The notes under the pieces were generated by a model. The model saw only the letters and a list, made by a program, of their open reading frames with translations. It had not been told where the DNA came from and did not search any database. A program made the translations under genes and the position numbers. From Gammaproteobacteria bacterium (GTDB lineage: Bacteria > Pseudomonadota > Gammaproteobacteria > Pseudomonadales > Pseudohongiellaceae), in contig PWQG01000230.1 in the NCBI GenBank assembly GCA_003556835.1, positions 1 through 11,890 on the forward strand: a stretch of 11,890 bases of DNA, written 5' to 3'. Shown piece after piece: positions 1-7,284 of this stretch (positions are counted from its first letter, which is position 1; each line of letters opens with the position of its first letter).

Positions 1-191
1 AGACGCGCGAGCAGCCGATCCGCCATACCCGCCTGCCCCTCTGCAAAGCAGGCACGCAGGCGTTTCTCGTCCCGAGGCAGGTCATTCGCGATCCGGTCAA
101 TACAGGCATAACCGAGAAAACCGCTCCCGGGCGCTGCCCGCAACATGGCCGCGAAAACATTCAGTGGATGATCGAGTTCCCTGTACTCCAT
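1..191 (-). CDS. Unrecognised protein, N-terminal part only (cut by left edge)
   Basis: An open frame on the minus strand begins at an ATG at 191 and runs off the left edge, giving 63 complete codons. The visible protein starts MEYRELDHPLNVFAAML and continues through GFLGYACIDRIANDLPRDEKRL. In-frame TGA codons lie just upstream of the ATG, so this is the furthest possible ATG start, but there is no convincing Shine-Dalgarno sequence. A sigma70-like promoter (227-255) points towards it, which supports a real gene. I see no signal peptide or membrane segment, and the visible part looks soluble and mildly acidic/basic mixed. I do not recognise the family. The gene is divergent from roxS and shares its control region, so it may belong to the RoxR regulon, but that is inference. 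The overlapping frame starting at 306 is judged a shadow. Confidence 0.6.
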   Translation of the reverse strand, partial: MEYRELDHPLNVFAAMLRAAPGSGFLGYACIDRIANDLPRDEKRLRACFAEGQAGMADRLLAR

Positions 192-226
192 GGAGTTGTT
201 CTGTCATCAATAGCGAAAAGACTCGC

Positions 227-255
227 AATATACGCCTTGCGGGGGCGTTAGTGAA
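227..255 (-). promoter_or_regulatory. Candidate sigma70 promoter for the left-hand divergent gene
   Basis: Read on the minus strand, TTCACT (-35, at 250-255) is separated by exactly 17 bases from TATATT (-10, at 227-232). The hexamers match the sigma70 consensus at 4 of 6 and 5 of 6 positions. Transcription would start near 220, giving a leader of about 29 bases before the ATG at 191. The RoxR-like dyad at 281-295 lies about 60 to 75 bases upstream of that start, a usual place for an activator. Confidence 0.5.
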
Positions 256-280
256 CCGCCAACAAAGCAGTATGAACTGC

Positions 281-295
281 GCGACAGATTGTCGC
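281..295. promoter_or_regulatory. Candidate RoxR/RegA-family binding box
   Basis: GCGACA-GAT-TGTCGC is a perfect 6-base inverted repeat with a 3-base spacer. The RegR/RegA-type consensus known from Bradyrhizobium is, from memory, GNG(A/G)C(A/G)TTNNGNCGC. Read on the minus strand the site matches 10 of the 11 constrained positions, and on the plus strand 9 of 11. It lies 40 bases upstream of the roxS ATG and between roxS and the divergent gene, so autoregulation, control of the divergent gene, or both are likely. Binding is inferred, not shown. Confidence 0.6.
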
Positions 296-335
296 AGTGC
301 TTGCATTTATCGGTGGCCCTGACCAAAAATGGCGT

Positions 336-1670
336 ATGGACACCCAATACTTCAGTCAACTGCTGGGCCTGGACGACCAGCACAGCAGCACCCAACGCCA
401 GGGATTGCAGCGCATTCTGCTACTGCGCGCGCTGGTGATGCTGACCGCCCTGGTCGCCGCCACCGGTTTTGCAATGTTCTCGGAACTGGAGCTCCCCCTG
501 CTGCCGGTGGTCATACTGTCCGTATTGGTCAGTGTTTCGATTGTCATCGGTTATTACCGGCTCCGGCATTCGGCCCTGATCAGTCAGCGGGAACTGTTCC
601 TGCAGCTTGCCCTGGATGTGGTGTTCCTGTGCGTGGTGCTTTTCTACACCGGCGGGGTCAGCAATCCCCTGATCTCCTATCTGCTGGTGTTGCTGGCGGT
701 GGCCGCGACCCTGCTGCGACAGATGCCGGTCAATGCCTATGCCGTGCTCAGCATCGCTGTATACACGCTGTTCCTGGCGATCGACCTGCAGGGTGAAGCC
801 GAGCACGTTCACCATGGCAGCACCTTCCAGCTGCATCTGGTGGGCATGTGGGTGACCTTTGTGGTCAGCGCCATTCTGATCACCATGTTCATTACACGTA
901 TGGCCGCCACCATCCGCCGCCGCGAACTGAACCTGGCCCAGGCGCGTGAGAACGAAATGCGTAACGAGCAACTGATCGCCATTGGCACCCTGGCCGCCGG
1001 CACCGCCCATGCACTGGGCACCCCGCTGTCCACCATGGCGGTGGTGTTGGGTGACCTGGAACGCCAGGACGACAGCACTTTACAAGGCAAGGCCGTGCGC
1101 GAAGACATTCGCCTGCTACGCGAGCAGGTCGACCGCTGCAAGGAATCCCTCAACTCCCTGACACGTTTCTACAACAAGGAGCAGACCGAAGACGGCGACG
1201 AGACCACGCTGGAGTTCTTTGTGGATGACATCGCGGACTACATCACCAATGTGCATCCGCGCAGTACAGTGGAGTTCCAATTGCCCACCGACGCTCCGGA
1301 TCTGGCCATTTCCGCCGACCCGGCGCTCAAGCACGCCCTGATCAACATCATCGAGAACGCGGTCAAGGCAGCCACCGAACGCGTGCAGGTCGGTATCAGC
1401 CATGATACGGACAGTGAACTGCCTCTGCAGTTTGCCATCCTTGACGACGGCCCCGGCATTCCGCCTGAAGTGATGGAAAACATGGGCGAGCCGTTCATAT
1501 CGACGCGCAAGGACAGCATGGGTCTGGGCATTTTCCTGGCCAATGCGGCCATTCAGCGCCTCGGCGGCAGCATCGAGATGTTCAATCGCCGCGAAGGTGG
1601 TGCCATGACGGTGATCCGCCTGCCCATACAGACTGACCGAGAGTACCAGGCACGGGAGAACCAGGCATGA
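336..1670 (+). CDS. roxS: RoxS/RegB/PrrB-family redox sensor histidine kinase
   Basis: Inner-membrane sensor kinase of 444 residues that would phosphorylate RoxR in response to respiratory redox state. About six membrane segments lie at residues 27-190. GGVSNPL at 106-112 corresponds to the ubiquinone-binding heptapeptide GGXXNPF of RegB, with Leu for the final Phe. A His-rich loop (HVHH, 157-160) precedes the last membrane segment. The phospho-acceptor is H225 in GTAHALGTPLST. C268 in REQVDRCKESL matches the redox-active Cys of RegB. N341 (N box), DDGPGI (370-375) and GLG (396-398) form the ATP site. The residue after H225 is Ala, where RegB has Glu. The frame is open back to a GTG at 297, but ATG 336 is preferred: GTG 297 would sit directly against the regulatory dyad and adds residues of no recognisable type. 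Neither start has a clear Shine-Dalgarno. The stop overlaps roxR by 4 bases. Confidence 0.93.
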   Translation: MDTQYFSQLLGLDDQHSSTQRQGLQRILLLRALVMLTALVAATGFAMFSELELPLLPVVILSVLVSVSIVIGYYRLRHSALISQRELFLQLALDVVFLCVVLFYTGGVSNPLISYLLVLLAVAATLLRQMPVNAYAVLSIAVYTLFLAIDLQGEAEHVHHGSTFQLHLVGMWVTFVVSAILITMFITRMAATIRRRELNLAQARENEMRNEQLIAIGTLAAGTAHALGTPLSTMAVVLGDLERQDDSTLQGKAVREDIRLLREQVDRCKESLNSLTRFYNKEQTEDGDETTLEFFVDDIADYITNVHPRSTVEFQLPTDAPDLAISADPALKHALINIIENAVKAATERVQVGISHDTDSELPLQFAILDDGPGIPPEVMENMGEPFISTRKDSMGLGIFLANAAIQRLGGSIEMFNRREGGAMTVIRLPIQTDREYQARENQA

Positions 1671-2218
1671 ATGCAACGCCACCAATCCTGCTGGTGGAAG
1701 ACGACGAGGTCTTCGCCCGGGTCATCAGCCGCTCTTTCGCCCATCGCGGCCAGGACGTGGTTCATGCCGCCAATCGCGAGCAGACCCTGGCGTTACTGAA
1801 AGACCGCTTCCAGGACCAGCGCCCCAATCACGCCATCCTCGACCTCAACCTGGCCGGGGAATCCTCCCTGCCCCTGATCCCGGAACTGAGGGCATTCAAT
1901 CCGGACATCCGCATCCTGGTGCTCACCGGTTATGCCAGTATTGCCACGGCGGTCGAGGCAATCAAACTCGGTGCCCACAACTACCTGGCCAAACCCGCCG
2001 ATGCGGATGAAATCCTCACCGCCCTGTTCGACAGCCCACCGGCCGTGCAATCCGGCACGGCAGTGCAGGAACCGATGTCAGTGCGCCGCCTGGAGTGGGA
2101 GCATATCCAGAAAGTGCTGAAGGAAAACGAGGGCAATATTTCGGAGACGGCCCGTCAGCTCAAGATGCACCGGCGCACCCTGCAGCGCAAGCTGCAGAAG
2201 AAACCCGTAGCCCGCTAG
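1667..2218 (+). CDS. roxR: RoxR/RegA/PrrA/ActR-family response regulator
   Basis: DNA-binding partner of the upstream kinase, 183 residues, the usual size for RegA proteins (about 184). The receiver domain covers residues 6-122: acidic pocket E11-D12-D13, phospho-acceptor D59 in AILDLNLAG, T87 in VLTGYAS and K109 in LAKPAD. A short linker leads to a Fis-type helix-turn-helix at about 157-176 (NISETARQLKMHRRTLQRKL), almost the invariant RegA signature. The ATG overlaps the kinase stop as ATGA, and GGGAG lies 8 bases upstream, so the two are translationally coupled. Homologues control respiratory oxidases, carbon and nitrogen fixation, photosynthesis genes or cyanide-insensitive respiration, depending on the host. 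In a non-phototrophic gammaproteobacterium the RoxR role (terminal oxidase control) is most likely, by inference. Confidence 0.95.
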   Translation: MNATPPILLVEDDEVFARVISRSFAHRGQDVVHAANREQTLALLKDRFQDQRPNHAILDLNLAGESSLPLIPELRAFNPDIRILVLTGYASIATAVEAIKLGAHNYLAKPADADEILTALFDSPPAVQSGTAVQEPMSVRRLEWEHIQKVLKENEGNISETARQLKMHRRTLQRKLQKKPVAR

Positions 2219-2246
2219 AGCGAGCCCGGCAATAGGCCGTGACCGA

Positions 2247-2648
2247 TCATGCGCGGCGCTGCAGGAACAGGGCCACGATGGCCAGCAACAGGGCCAGCCA
2301 TTCCGCAATATAGATCTGCAGGATCAGGGTGTTGTAGGACTGCTCGATCAGAATGCCATTACTGCGCATCAGCACCAGTCCGGCGTAGGACAGCAGCATG
2401 AACACCAGGCCCGGCTCCCGCCAAGTGGGCCGCCAGGCGCATAGCACAAAGAACAGCCCCATGGCCGCCATCAAGCCGGCATAGACCGACTGCAACTCGG
2501 TATAACCGACCGAACCACGCGACAGCCTGACATCGAGCGCGGCAAACCAGTCCACCGGATCACTGATGAACAGCCAGGCCACGTAGAGGTACAGGACACC
2601 ATTGACGGCCAACAGGATCAATGGAAACAGACGCGCGATAGATGACAT
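2247..2648 (-). CDS. DUF4345-like small integral membrane protein
   Basis: A 133-residue protein with about four hydrophobic helices: roughly residues 5-27, 47-67, 74-93 and 105-128. It has a conserved-looking arrangement of SRGSVGYTELQSVYAGLMAAMGLFF followed by an arginine-containing loop. This layout and length fit the DUF4345 family, which has no established function. The ATG at 2648 is chosen because CGGAG lies about 9 bases upstream and the first membrane helix begins shortly after. The open frame extends back to 2792, but that part is not membrane-like and would overlap promoter sequence. A TATACT element (2692-2697, minus strand) could be its -10, but no good -35 accompanies it. It converges on roxR with a 28-base gap in which I see no clear terminator. 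Confidence 0.75.
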   Translation of the reverse strand: MSSIARLFPLILLAVNGVLYLYVAWLFISDPVDWFAALDVRLSRGSVGYTELQSVYAGLMAAMGLFFVLCAWRPTWREPGLVFMLLSYAGLVLMRSNGILIEQSYNTLILQIYIAEWLALLLAIVALFLQRRA

Positions 2649-2743
2649 GATTCTCGACTCCGGATACAAGCTGATTGAAGGCCGACATGATAGTATACGC
2701 GACGCTAAAAGAGCCACGTCCTCAGGCTGCTGATGGCCACCAG

Positions 2744-2759
2744 TGGGCAATTGCGCCCA
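2744..2759. repeat. Short inverted repeat in the divergent intergenic region
   Basis: TGGGC (2744-2748) and GCCCA (2755-2759) are exact 5-base inverted arms around AATTGC. There is no T run, so it is not a terminator. It lies between the DUF4345-like gene and the RND promoter and could be a minor regulatory dyad or chance. Confidence 0.25.
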
Positions 2760-2818
2760 AGCGAGCCATGCAGTCGTTGAATCACAGACCAAAACAAGGG
2801 TTCATGACGTATGGCACA

Positions 2819-2846
2819 TTGAAACCGAAAATAAGCTGGTTACAAT
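2819..2846 (+). promoter_or_regulatory. Sigma70 promoter of the RND efflux operon
   Basis: TTGAAA (2819-2824) and TACAAT (2841-2846) each match the sigma70 consensus at 5 of 6 positions, with a 16-base spacer. Transcription would start near 2853, leaving a leader of about 34 bases before the GTG at 2887. That placement is also why the longer open frame from 2743 is not the real adaptor gene. Confidence 0.7.
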
Positions 2847-2853
2847 ACGTAAC
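2839..2853. promoter_or_regulatory. Palindrome over the RND promoter -10 (candidate operator)
   Basis: GTTAC (2839-2843) and GTAAC (2849-2853) are exact inverted arms around AATAC. The dyad covers the TACAAT -10 and the expected start site, where a repressor would block polymerase. RND operons are commonly repressed by TetR- or MarR-type proteins, but no such gene is in the window, so the regulator is unknown. Confidence 0.4.
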
Positions 2854-2886
2854 ACTCGAAACCCCCGCCAGATCTGGAGTACATCT

Positions 2887-4008
2887 GTGAAGATCCGCCA
2901 CCTCGTTGCCCTGGTACTGCTCGGCCTGATGCTGGTCTGGATGTTGATTCCACGCGAGCACACGGGGCTGGTTGATCTGTACAGCCCGGCCGAACGCGAT
3001 ACCACCATTCACGCCGTGGCAGCCGACAGTGACGCGGGTTTCGAGGCCGGCACTTTCACGGTGCGCGTGGCGCAACTGGAACAGGAGTCTTTCACGGAAC
3101 TGGTGCGTGTACGCGGACGTACCCAGGCTTCCCGGCATGTGGAAGTCCGCGCCGAGGCCTCGGGCCGTGTGGTGGCCACTCCCGTTCCACGCGGCGCCCG
3201 TGTCTCTGAAGGGGACGTGCTCTGCCAGATTGCGGTCGACAACCGCGAAGCGGACCTGCAGGAAGCCGTCAGCCGCGAGGAGCAGGCCCGCCTGGAATAC
3301 GAGGGAGAACTGGACCTGCAAAGCCGCGGCCTGCAGGCCCAGGTTATGATTTCACAGCGTAAGGCCAGCCTGGATGCCGCCACGGCTGCCGTTGAGCGGG
3401 CCCGCCTGGCCCTGGAACGCACTCGGATCCGAGCGCCGTTTGACGGCATCCTGGAAAGCCGCGAGATCGAGGTGGGCGACTACATGGACATGGGCGGGCA
3501 ATGTGCCACCATGCTCGACGACGAACCCATGCTGCTGGTCGGCACGGTACCGGAGCGCAATATCGGCAAACTGTCTCCCGATGCGCCGGTCGAAGCCCGG
3601 CTGACCACCGGTGAGCGAGTCACCGGTCATGTGCGCTACCTGTCCCGCGCCGCCGATCCGGCTTCACGCAGCTACCGCATCGAGGTCGAACTTGAGCCGC
3701 AGGACCGCCCGATCCGCCAAGGCATTTCCACCGAAATCATGATCAGCGCCGAGCAACGCCCGGCGCATCTGATTCCGCCCTCAGCCCTGACCCTGGACGA
3801 TGAAGGCACACCGGGCGTGAAAATCGTCGACGCCGAAAACCGGGTGCACTTTCGCAACATCGAGATAATTGGTGAGAGCACAGACATCGGTCAATCCGGA
3901 TTCTGGGTGACCGGATTGCCGGCCACGGTCAATCTCATCACCCTGGGCCAGGAACTGGTCTTTCCGGGCCAGGTCGTCCAGACTGCCAGCAGCCTGAACC
4001 TGCGCTGA
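2887..4008 (+). CDS. RND efflux periplasmic adaptor (membrane fusion protein)
   Basis: AcrA/MexA-like adaptor of 373 residues that links the inner-membrane pump to an outer-membrane channel. Residues 5-21 form one N-terminal membrane anchor (LVALVLLGLMLVWML). There is no lipobox Cys, so it is anchored by the helix and is not a lipoprotein. The order is: first lipoyl half (about 86-116), alpha-helical hairpin (120-178), second lipoyl half (180-210, RIRAPFDGILESREIEVGDYM), beta barrel (213-287), and membrane-proximal domain (292-367). The GTG at 2887 is the start because GGAG (2876-2879) lies 7 bases upstream and the membrane anchor follows at once. It also lies just downstream of a good promoter. 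The rather short helical hairpin is usual for adaptors of pumps lacking a dedicated long channel partner. It is followed after 14 bases by the pump gene. Confidence 0.92.
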   Translation: MKIRHLVALVLLGLMLVWMLIPREHTGLVDLYSPAERDTTIHAVAADSDAGFEAGTFTVRVAQLEQESFTELVRVRGRTQASRHVEVRAEASGRVVATPVPRGARVSEGDVLCQIAVDNREADLQEAVSREEQARLEYEGELDLQSRGLQAQVMISQRKASLDAATAAVERARLALERTRIRAPFDGILESREIEVGDYMDMGGQCATMLDDEPMLLVGTVPERNIGKLSPDAPVEARLTTGERVTGHVRYLSRAADPASRSYRIEVELEPQDRPIRQGISTEIMISAEQRPAHLIPPSALTLDDEGTPGVKIVDAENRVHFRNIEIIGESTDIGQSGFWVTGLPATVNLITLGQELVFPGQVVQTASSLNLR

Positions 4009-4022
4009 CGCCGGAGTAACCC

Positions 4023-7000
4023 ATGCGCTACCTCAAGGCCACTGTTTCCCGCTCCCGCACCACCCTGAGCATTTTTGTGGTGGTGATCCTGGCCGGGCTG
4101 TTTTCCTACCGCTCGATTCCGGTGGAACTCAATCCGGACGTCACAGTACCGGTGATCATCACCACCATTGTCCACCAGGGTATATCTCCGGAGGATGCAG
4201 AACGCCTGTTGGCCCGGCCGACGGAGATCGAGCTGCGTAATGTCGACGGCATCACCCAGATCCGCTCCTTCTCCAATGAAGGGGCGGCGACCATAATTAC
4301 CGAATTCGATGTCAACTTCGACCCCAACCTGGCACTGCAGGACATCCGCAGCGCCCTGGACCGGGCCCAGGCACGTTTCCCGCAGGCCACCGAACAGCCG
4401 CTGATCCAGGAGGTTTCGGCCGCCACCGTGCCGGTGGTGCAGATTGCCATCACCGGCGACAATGTACCGGAACGCACCCTGCTCAGTCTGGCCCAGGAGT
4501 TGCAACGCGAGATCGAGAACCTGCCAGAGATTCTCTCGGCCGATATGATCGGCGCCCGTGACGAGCTGCTGGAGGCGTTGGTGGATCCGGCGCGCCTGGA
4601 AACCTATGGCCTGACCAACCAGCAGGTGATCCAGGCAGTGACCAATAACAACCGCCTGATCCCCGCAGGCACACTGAACACCGGCCAGGGCAGCTTCGCC
4701 GTGAAGCTGCCGGGTCTGATCGAGACCGCCCAGGACCTGTTCGACCTGCCGATTGCGGCCAATGAGGACGGTGTGTTGCTGCTCAGTGATATTGCCGACG
4801 TGCGCCGCACCTTCAAGGATGCCGAGCGTTATGCCTATGCCAACGGGCGCCAGGCCATCTCCCTGGACGTGCAGAAGCGCAAGGGTGCCAGCCTGATCGG
4901 TGCCATGGACAATATCGATCAGATCATCCGCGAGCGGCGCCGGCAATTGCCACCTGCCGTGGAAATCCAGTACCTGAACAACACCATCCCCCTGGTGATC
5001 GAACAGGTATCGGGCCTGCAAGGGAACATGGCCACGGCCATGATCCTGGTGCTGATCGTGGTCATCGCTGCAGTGGGTGTGCGCTCGGGCATCCTGGTGG
5101 CCCTGTCGATACCCTTCTCGTTTTTCTTTGCCTTCATCATCATTTCAGCGCTGGGTTTCACCTACAACTTCATGGTGATCTTCGGCCTGCTGCTGGGCCT
5201 GGGTATGCTCATCGACGGCTCCATCGTCATGATCGAATTCGCCGATCGCAAGATGGCCGAGGGATACAACCGTCAGGACGCCTATCAGGAGGCGGTCAAC
5301 CGTATGTTCTGGCCCATACTGGCCTCCACTTCCACCACCCTGGTGGCCTTCCTGCCACTGATGTTCTGGCCCGGTGTCGCTGGGGAGTTCATGCGTTACC
5401 TGCCCATCACGGTGTTCTCGGTATTGGTGGGCGCCCTGCTCTATGCCCTGCTCTTTGCGCCCACACTGGGCGCCCTGTTCGGTCGCACCCCGAAACCGAC
5501 CGACGAAGATCACCAACTGCGGGAACTGGAACAGGGTGACACCCGCAATCTTCGCGGCATCACCGGGATGTACGCACGTTTCCTGCGGATTGCCGTGCGT
5601 GCACCCGGCCTGGTCTTCCTCGCCAGTGTCAGCAGCCTGGTCGCCGTCATCATCGCCTACTTCAACTTCGGCAAGGGCGTCGAGTTTTTCACCAGCGTTG
5701 AACCGGCCCAGACGCAGATCCGTATTTTCGCCCGTGGCAACCATTCGCCCGAGGAAGTGCGTGACATCGTGCTGGAAGTGGAAGACCGCATCCGCGAAGT
5801 CGGCTATTTCAAGAATATTGTCACCCAGTCCGGAGCCGGGCGCAGCCTGGGTGGCGGCCAGGGTGCGGCACCGGACCTGGTGGGCACCATCTTCCTGGAG
5901 TTCACCGACCGCCGTACGCGAGACCTGGACGGTTTCGAAGTCGAGAGCCTGTATCGCGAGACGATCCGCGACCTGCCCGGCATCACCGCGGAGGTCGTCA
6001 CCCCCGAGGCTGGCCCGCCCGTGGGCAAGGAACTGCAGCTGGAATTTTACGGCGAGGACCTGCGCGCCCTGATCGCCGAGGCGCGGCGGGTACGCAGTCA
6101 TATTGAAGAGAATATGCCGGGAGTGACCGATATTGACGACACCACGCCGGTTCCCGGCATCGAATGGCAGATCACCGTGGATCGCGCCCGGGCCGCCATG
6201 TCCGGCGCCGACATCAACGAAATCGGATCGGCCGTGCAGCTGTTGACCAATGGTGTGATGATGGGCGACTACCGACCCGACGACAGTGAGGAGGAAGTCG
6301 AGATCCGTGTGCGCTATCCGCAGCAGTATCGCGGCGTGGGACAGATCGATGAAATCCGCATCAACACCGCCAGCGGCCTGATTCCCATCAGCAGCTTCAT
6401 CCAGCGTGTGCCCCAGGAAGGGGTGAGCAGCATCCAGCGTGTCGATGGCGCACGGGTGATCTATGTACGCGGCAACCCGGCGCCCGGCTTCATCACCGAC
6501 AATATGGTGCAGGAACTGCGTCAGTGGCTGCTGGAGAATCCACCCGAGCCGGGCGTCAACTACCGCTTCCGCGGCGCCAATGAAGAACAGGAGCAATCCT
6601 TTGCCTTCCTGCTGCAGGCCTTCCTGCTGGCACTGGCCATGATGGCGATCCTGCTGGTAACCCAGTTCAACAGTTATTACCAGGCCCTGCTGATCCTGTC
6701 CTCAGTGCTGCTGTCCACGGCCGGCGTACTGCTCGGCCTGTTGATCACCGGGCAGACCTTCAGTGTCATTCTCACCGGCATAGGGATCGTGGCCCTGGCC
6801 GGGATCATTGTGAACAACAATATTGTGTTGATCGATACCTTCAACCATATCCGCCGCAAGCACGGTAACTGGTCGATCACGGAAATGATTGTGCAGACCG
6901 GTGTGCAGCGACTGCGACCGGTCTTCCTGACCACCTTCACCACCGGCTGCGGACTGCTGCCCCTGGCACTGGGCATGTCCGTGGACCTGGTGAATGCAGA

Positions 7001-7193
7001 AATCGAATCCGGCGGACCGATCAGTTCACAATGGGCGGCACTGGCCAGCGCCATCGTCTTCGGCCTGAGCTTTGCCACCCTGCTGACCCTGGTGGTGACC
7101 CCGGCCATGCTGGCCCTGCCACAGCGTCTGCGCCAGTATCCGGGAATCCTGCGGGGCCTGCTGCCGGGCGGCAAGGCGCAGAATCATGCCTGA
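4023..7193 (+). CDS. RND-family inner-membrane efflux pump (AcrB/HAE1-like)
   Basis: A 1056-residue proton-driven exporter, the normal length of RND pumps. It has the standard duplicated plan: TM1 at about 12-30, a large periplasmic part, TM2-6 at about 335-480, a cytoplasmic linker (TPKPTDEDHQ and following), TM7 at about 525-545, a second periplasmic part, and TM8-12 at about 858-1040. The AGPPVG segment in the second periplasmic half is typical of the family. TM4 has LIDGSIVMIEF, with D398 kept but Gly at 399 where AcrB has a second Asp. TM10 has IIVNNNIVLID (N931-N933) where AcrB has its key Lys. TM11 keeps RLRPVFLTTFTT. This suggests the broad HAE1-like branch and not the classical AcrB/MexB group. 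Substrates cannot be read from sequence. GGAG (4013-4016) precedes the ATG. No outer-membrane channel gene follows, so it probably uses a TolC-type protein encoded elsewhere. Confidence 0.95.
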   Translation: MRYLKATVSRSRTTLSIFVVVILAGLFSYRSIPVELNPDVTVPVIITTIVHQGISPEDAERLLARPTEIELRNVDGITQIRSFSNEGAATIITEFDVNFDPNLALQDIRSALDRAQARFPQATEQPLIQEVSAATVPVVQIAITGDNVPERTLLSLAQELQREIENLPEILSADMIGARDELLEALVDPARLETYGLTNQQVIQAVTNNNRLIPAGTLNTGQGSFAVKLPGLIETAQDLFDLPIAANEDGVLLLSDIADVRRTFKDAERYAYANGRQAISLDVQKRKGASLIGAMDNIDQIIRERRRQLPPAVEIQYLNNTIPLVIEQVSGLQGNMATAMILVLIVVIAAVGVRSGILVALSIPFSFFFAFIIISALGFTYNFMVIFGLLLGLGMLIDGSIVMIEFADRKMAEGYNRQDAYQEAVNRMFWPILASTSTTLVAFLPLMFWPGVAGEFMRYLPITVFSVLVGALLYALLFAPTLGALFGRTPKPTDEDHQLRELEQGDTRNLRGITGMYARFLRIAVRAPGLVFLASVSSLVAVIIAYFNFGKGVEFFTSVEPAQTQIRIFARGNHSPEEVRDIVLEVEDRIREVGYFKNIVTQSGAGRSLGGGQGAAPDLVGTIFLEFTDRRTRDLDGFEVESLYRETIRDLPGITAEVVTPEAGPPVGKELQLEFYGEDLRALIAEARRVRSHIEENMPGVTDIDDTTPVPGIEWQITVDRARAAMSGADINEIGSAVQLLTNGVMMGDYRPDDSEEEVEIRVRYPQQYRGVGQIDEIRINTASGLIPISSFIQRVPQEGVSSIQRVDGARVIYVRGNPAPGFITDNMVQELRQWLLENPPEPGVNYRFRGANEEQEQSFAFLLQAFLLALAMMAILLVTQFNSYYQALLILSSVLLSTAGVLLGLLITGQTFSVILTGIGIVALAGIIVNNNIVLIDTFNHIRRKHGNWSITEMIVQTGVQRLRPVFLTTFTTGCGLLPLALGMSVDLVNAEIESGGPISSQWAALASAIVFGLSFATLLTLVVTPAMLALPQRLRQYPGILRGLLPGGKAQNHA

Positions 7194-7223
7194 GGGAATC
7201 ATTGCATGCTGAGCCGGGTTGGC

Positions 7224-7284
7224 GACAGAGTATTACAGAAGTGACGCTTCTGTAACGAGCGCAAAGGCTTTGCAATATTCTGTC
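7224..7284. other. Nested inverted repeats, possible three-way-junction RNA element
   Basis: The outer arms GACAGAGTATT (7224-7234) and AATATTCTGTC (7274-7284) pair over 11 bases with one G-T wobble. Inside lie two hairpins. The first has arms TTACAGAAG (7233-7241) and CTTCTGTAA (7247-7255), an exact 9-base inverted repeat with loop TGACG. It competes for two bases with the outer stem, so 7 pairs remain if both form. The second has arms GCAAA (7261-7265) and TTTGC (7269-7273) with loop GGC. It lies 31 bases after the pump stop and directly before a hairpin plus T run. It may be a 3' UTR structure, a small RNA, or DNA operator dyads. The family is not recognised. Confidence 0.5.

Noticed and set aside
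224..241. CGCAA...TTGCG inverted repeat as another regulator site
   Set aside because: Arms of only 5 bases that overlap the minus-strand -10 region, with no fit to a binding consensus I know.
297..335. GTG at 297 as the roxS start
   Set aside because: It directly follows the regulatory dyad, leaving no room for a ribosome binding site, and adds 13 residues with no family character. ATG 336 is preferred, although its Shine-Dalgarno is also weak.
2219..2246. Terminator between roxR and the convergent DUF4345-like gene
   Set aside because: No stem with a T run is visible on either strand in the 28-base gap.
2743..2886. ATG at 2743 as the RND adaptor start
   Set aside because: It lies upstream of the promoter, has no ribosome binding site, and puts 48 polar residues before the membrane anchor. 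GTG 2887 has GGAG at the right distance.
3891..5021. A 376-codon minus-strand open frame spanning the adaptor/pump junction
   Set aside because: It crosses two real genes and their ribosome binding site on the opposite strand, and shows no motifs.
5145..6596. A 483-codon open frame on the minus strand inside the RND pump gene
   Set aside because: Antisense shadow of a well-supported pump. The His/Asp/Gln-rich product resembles no known protein.
7222..7234. GCGACA half site in the convergent gap as a second RoxR box
   Set aside because: The second half site is missing at the proper spacing. The bases are better explained as part of the 7224-7284 stem.
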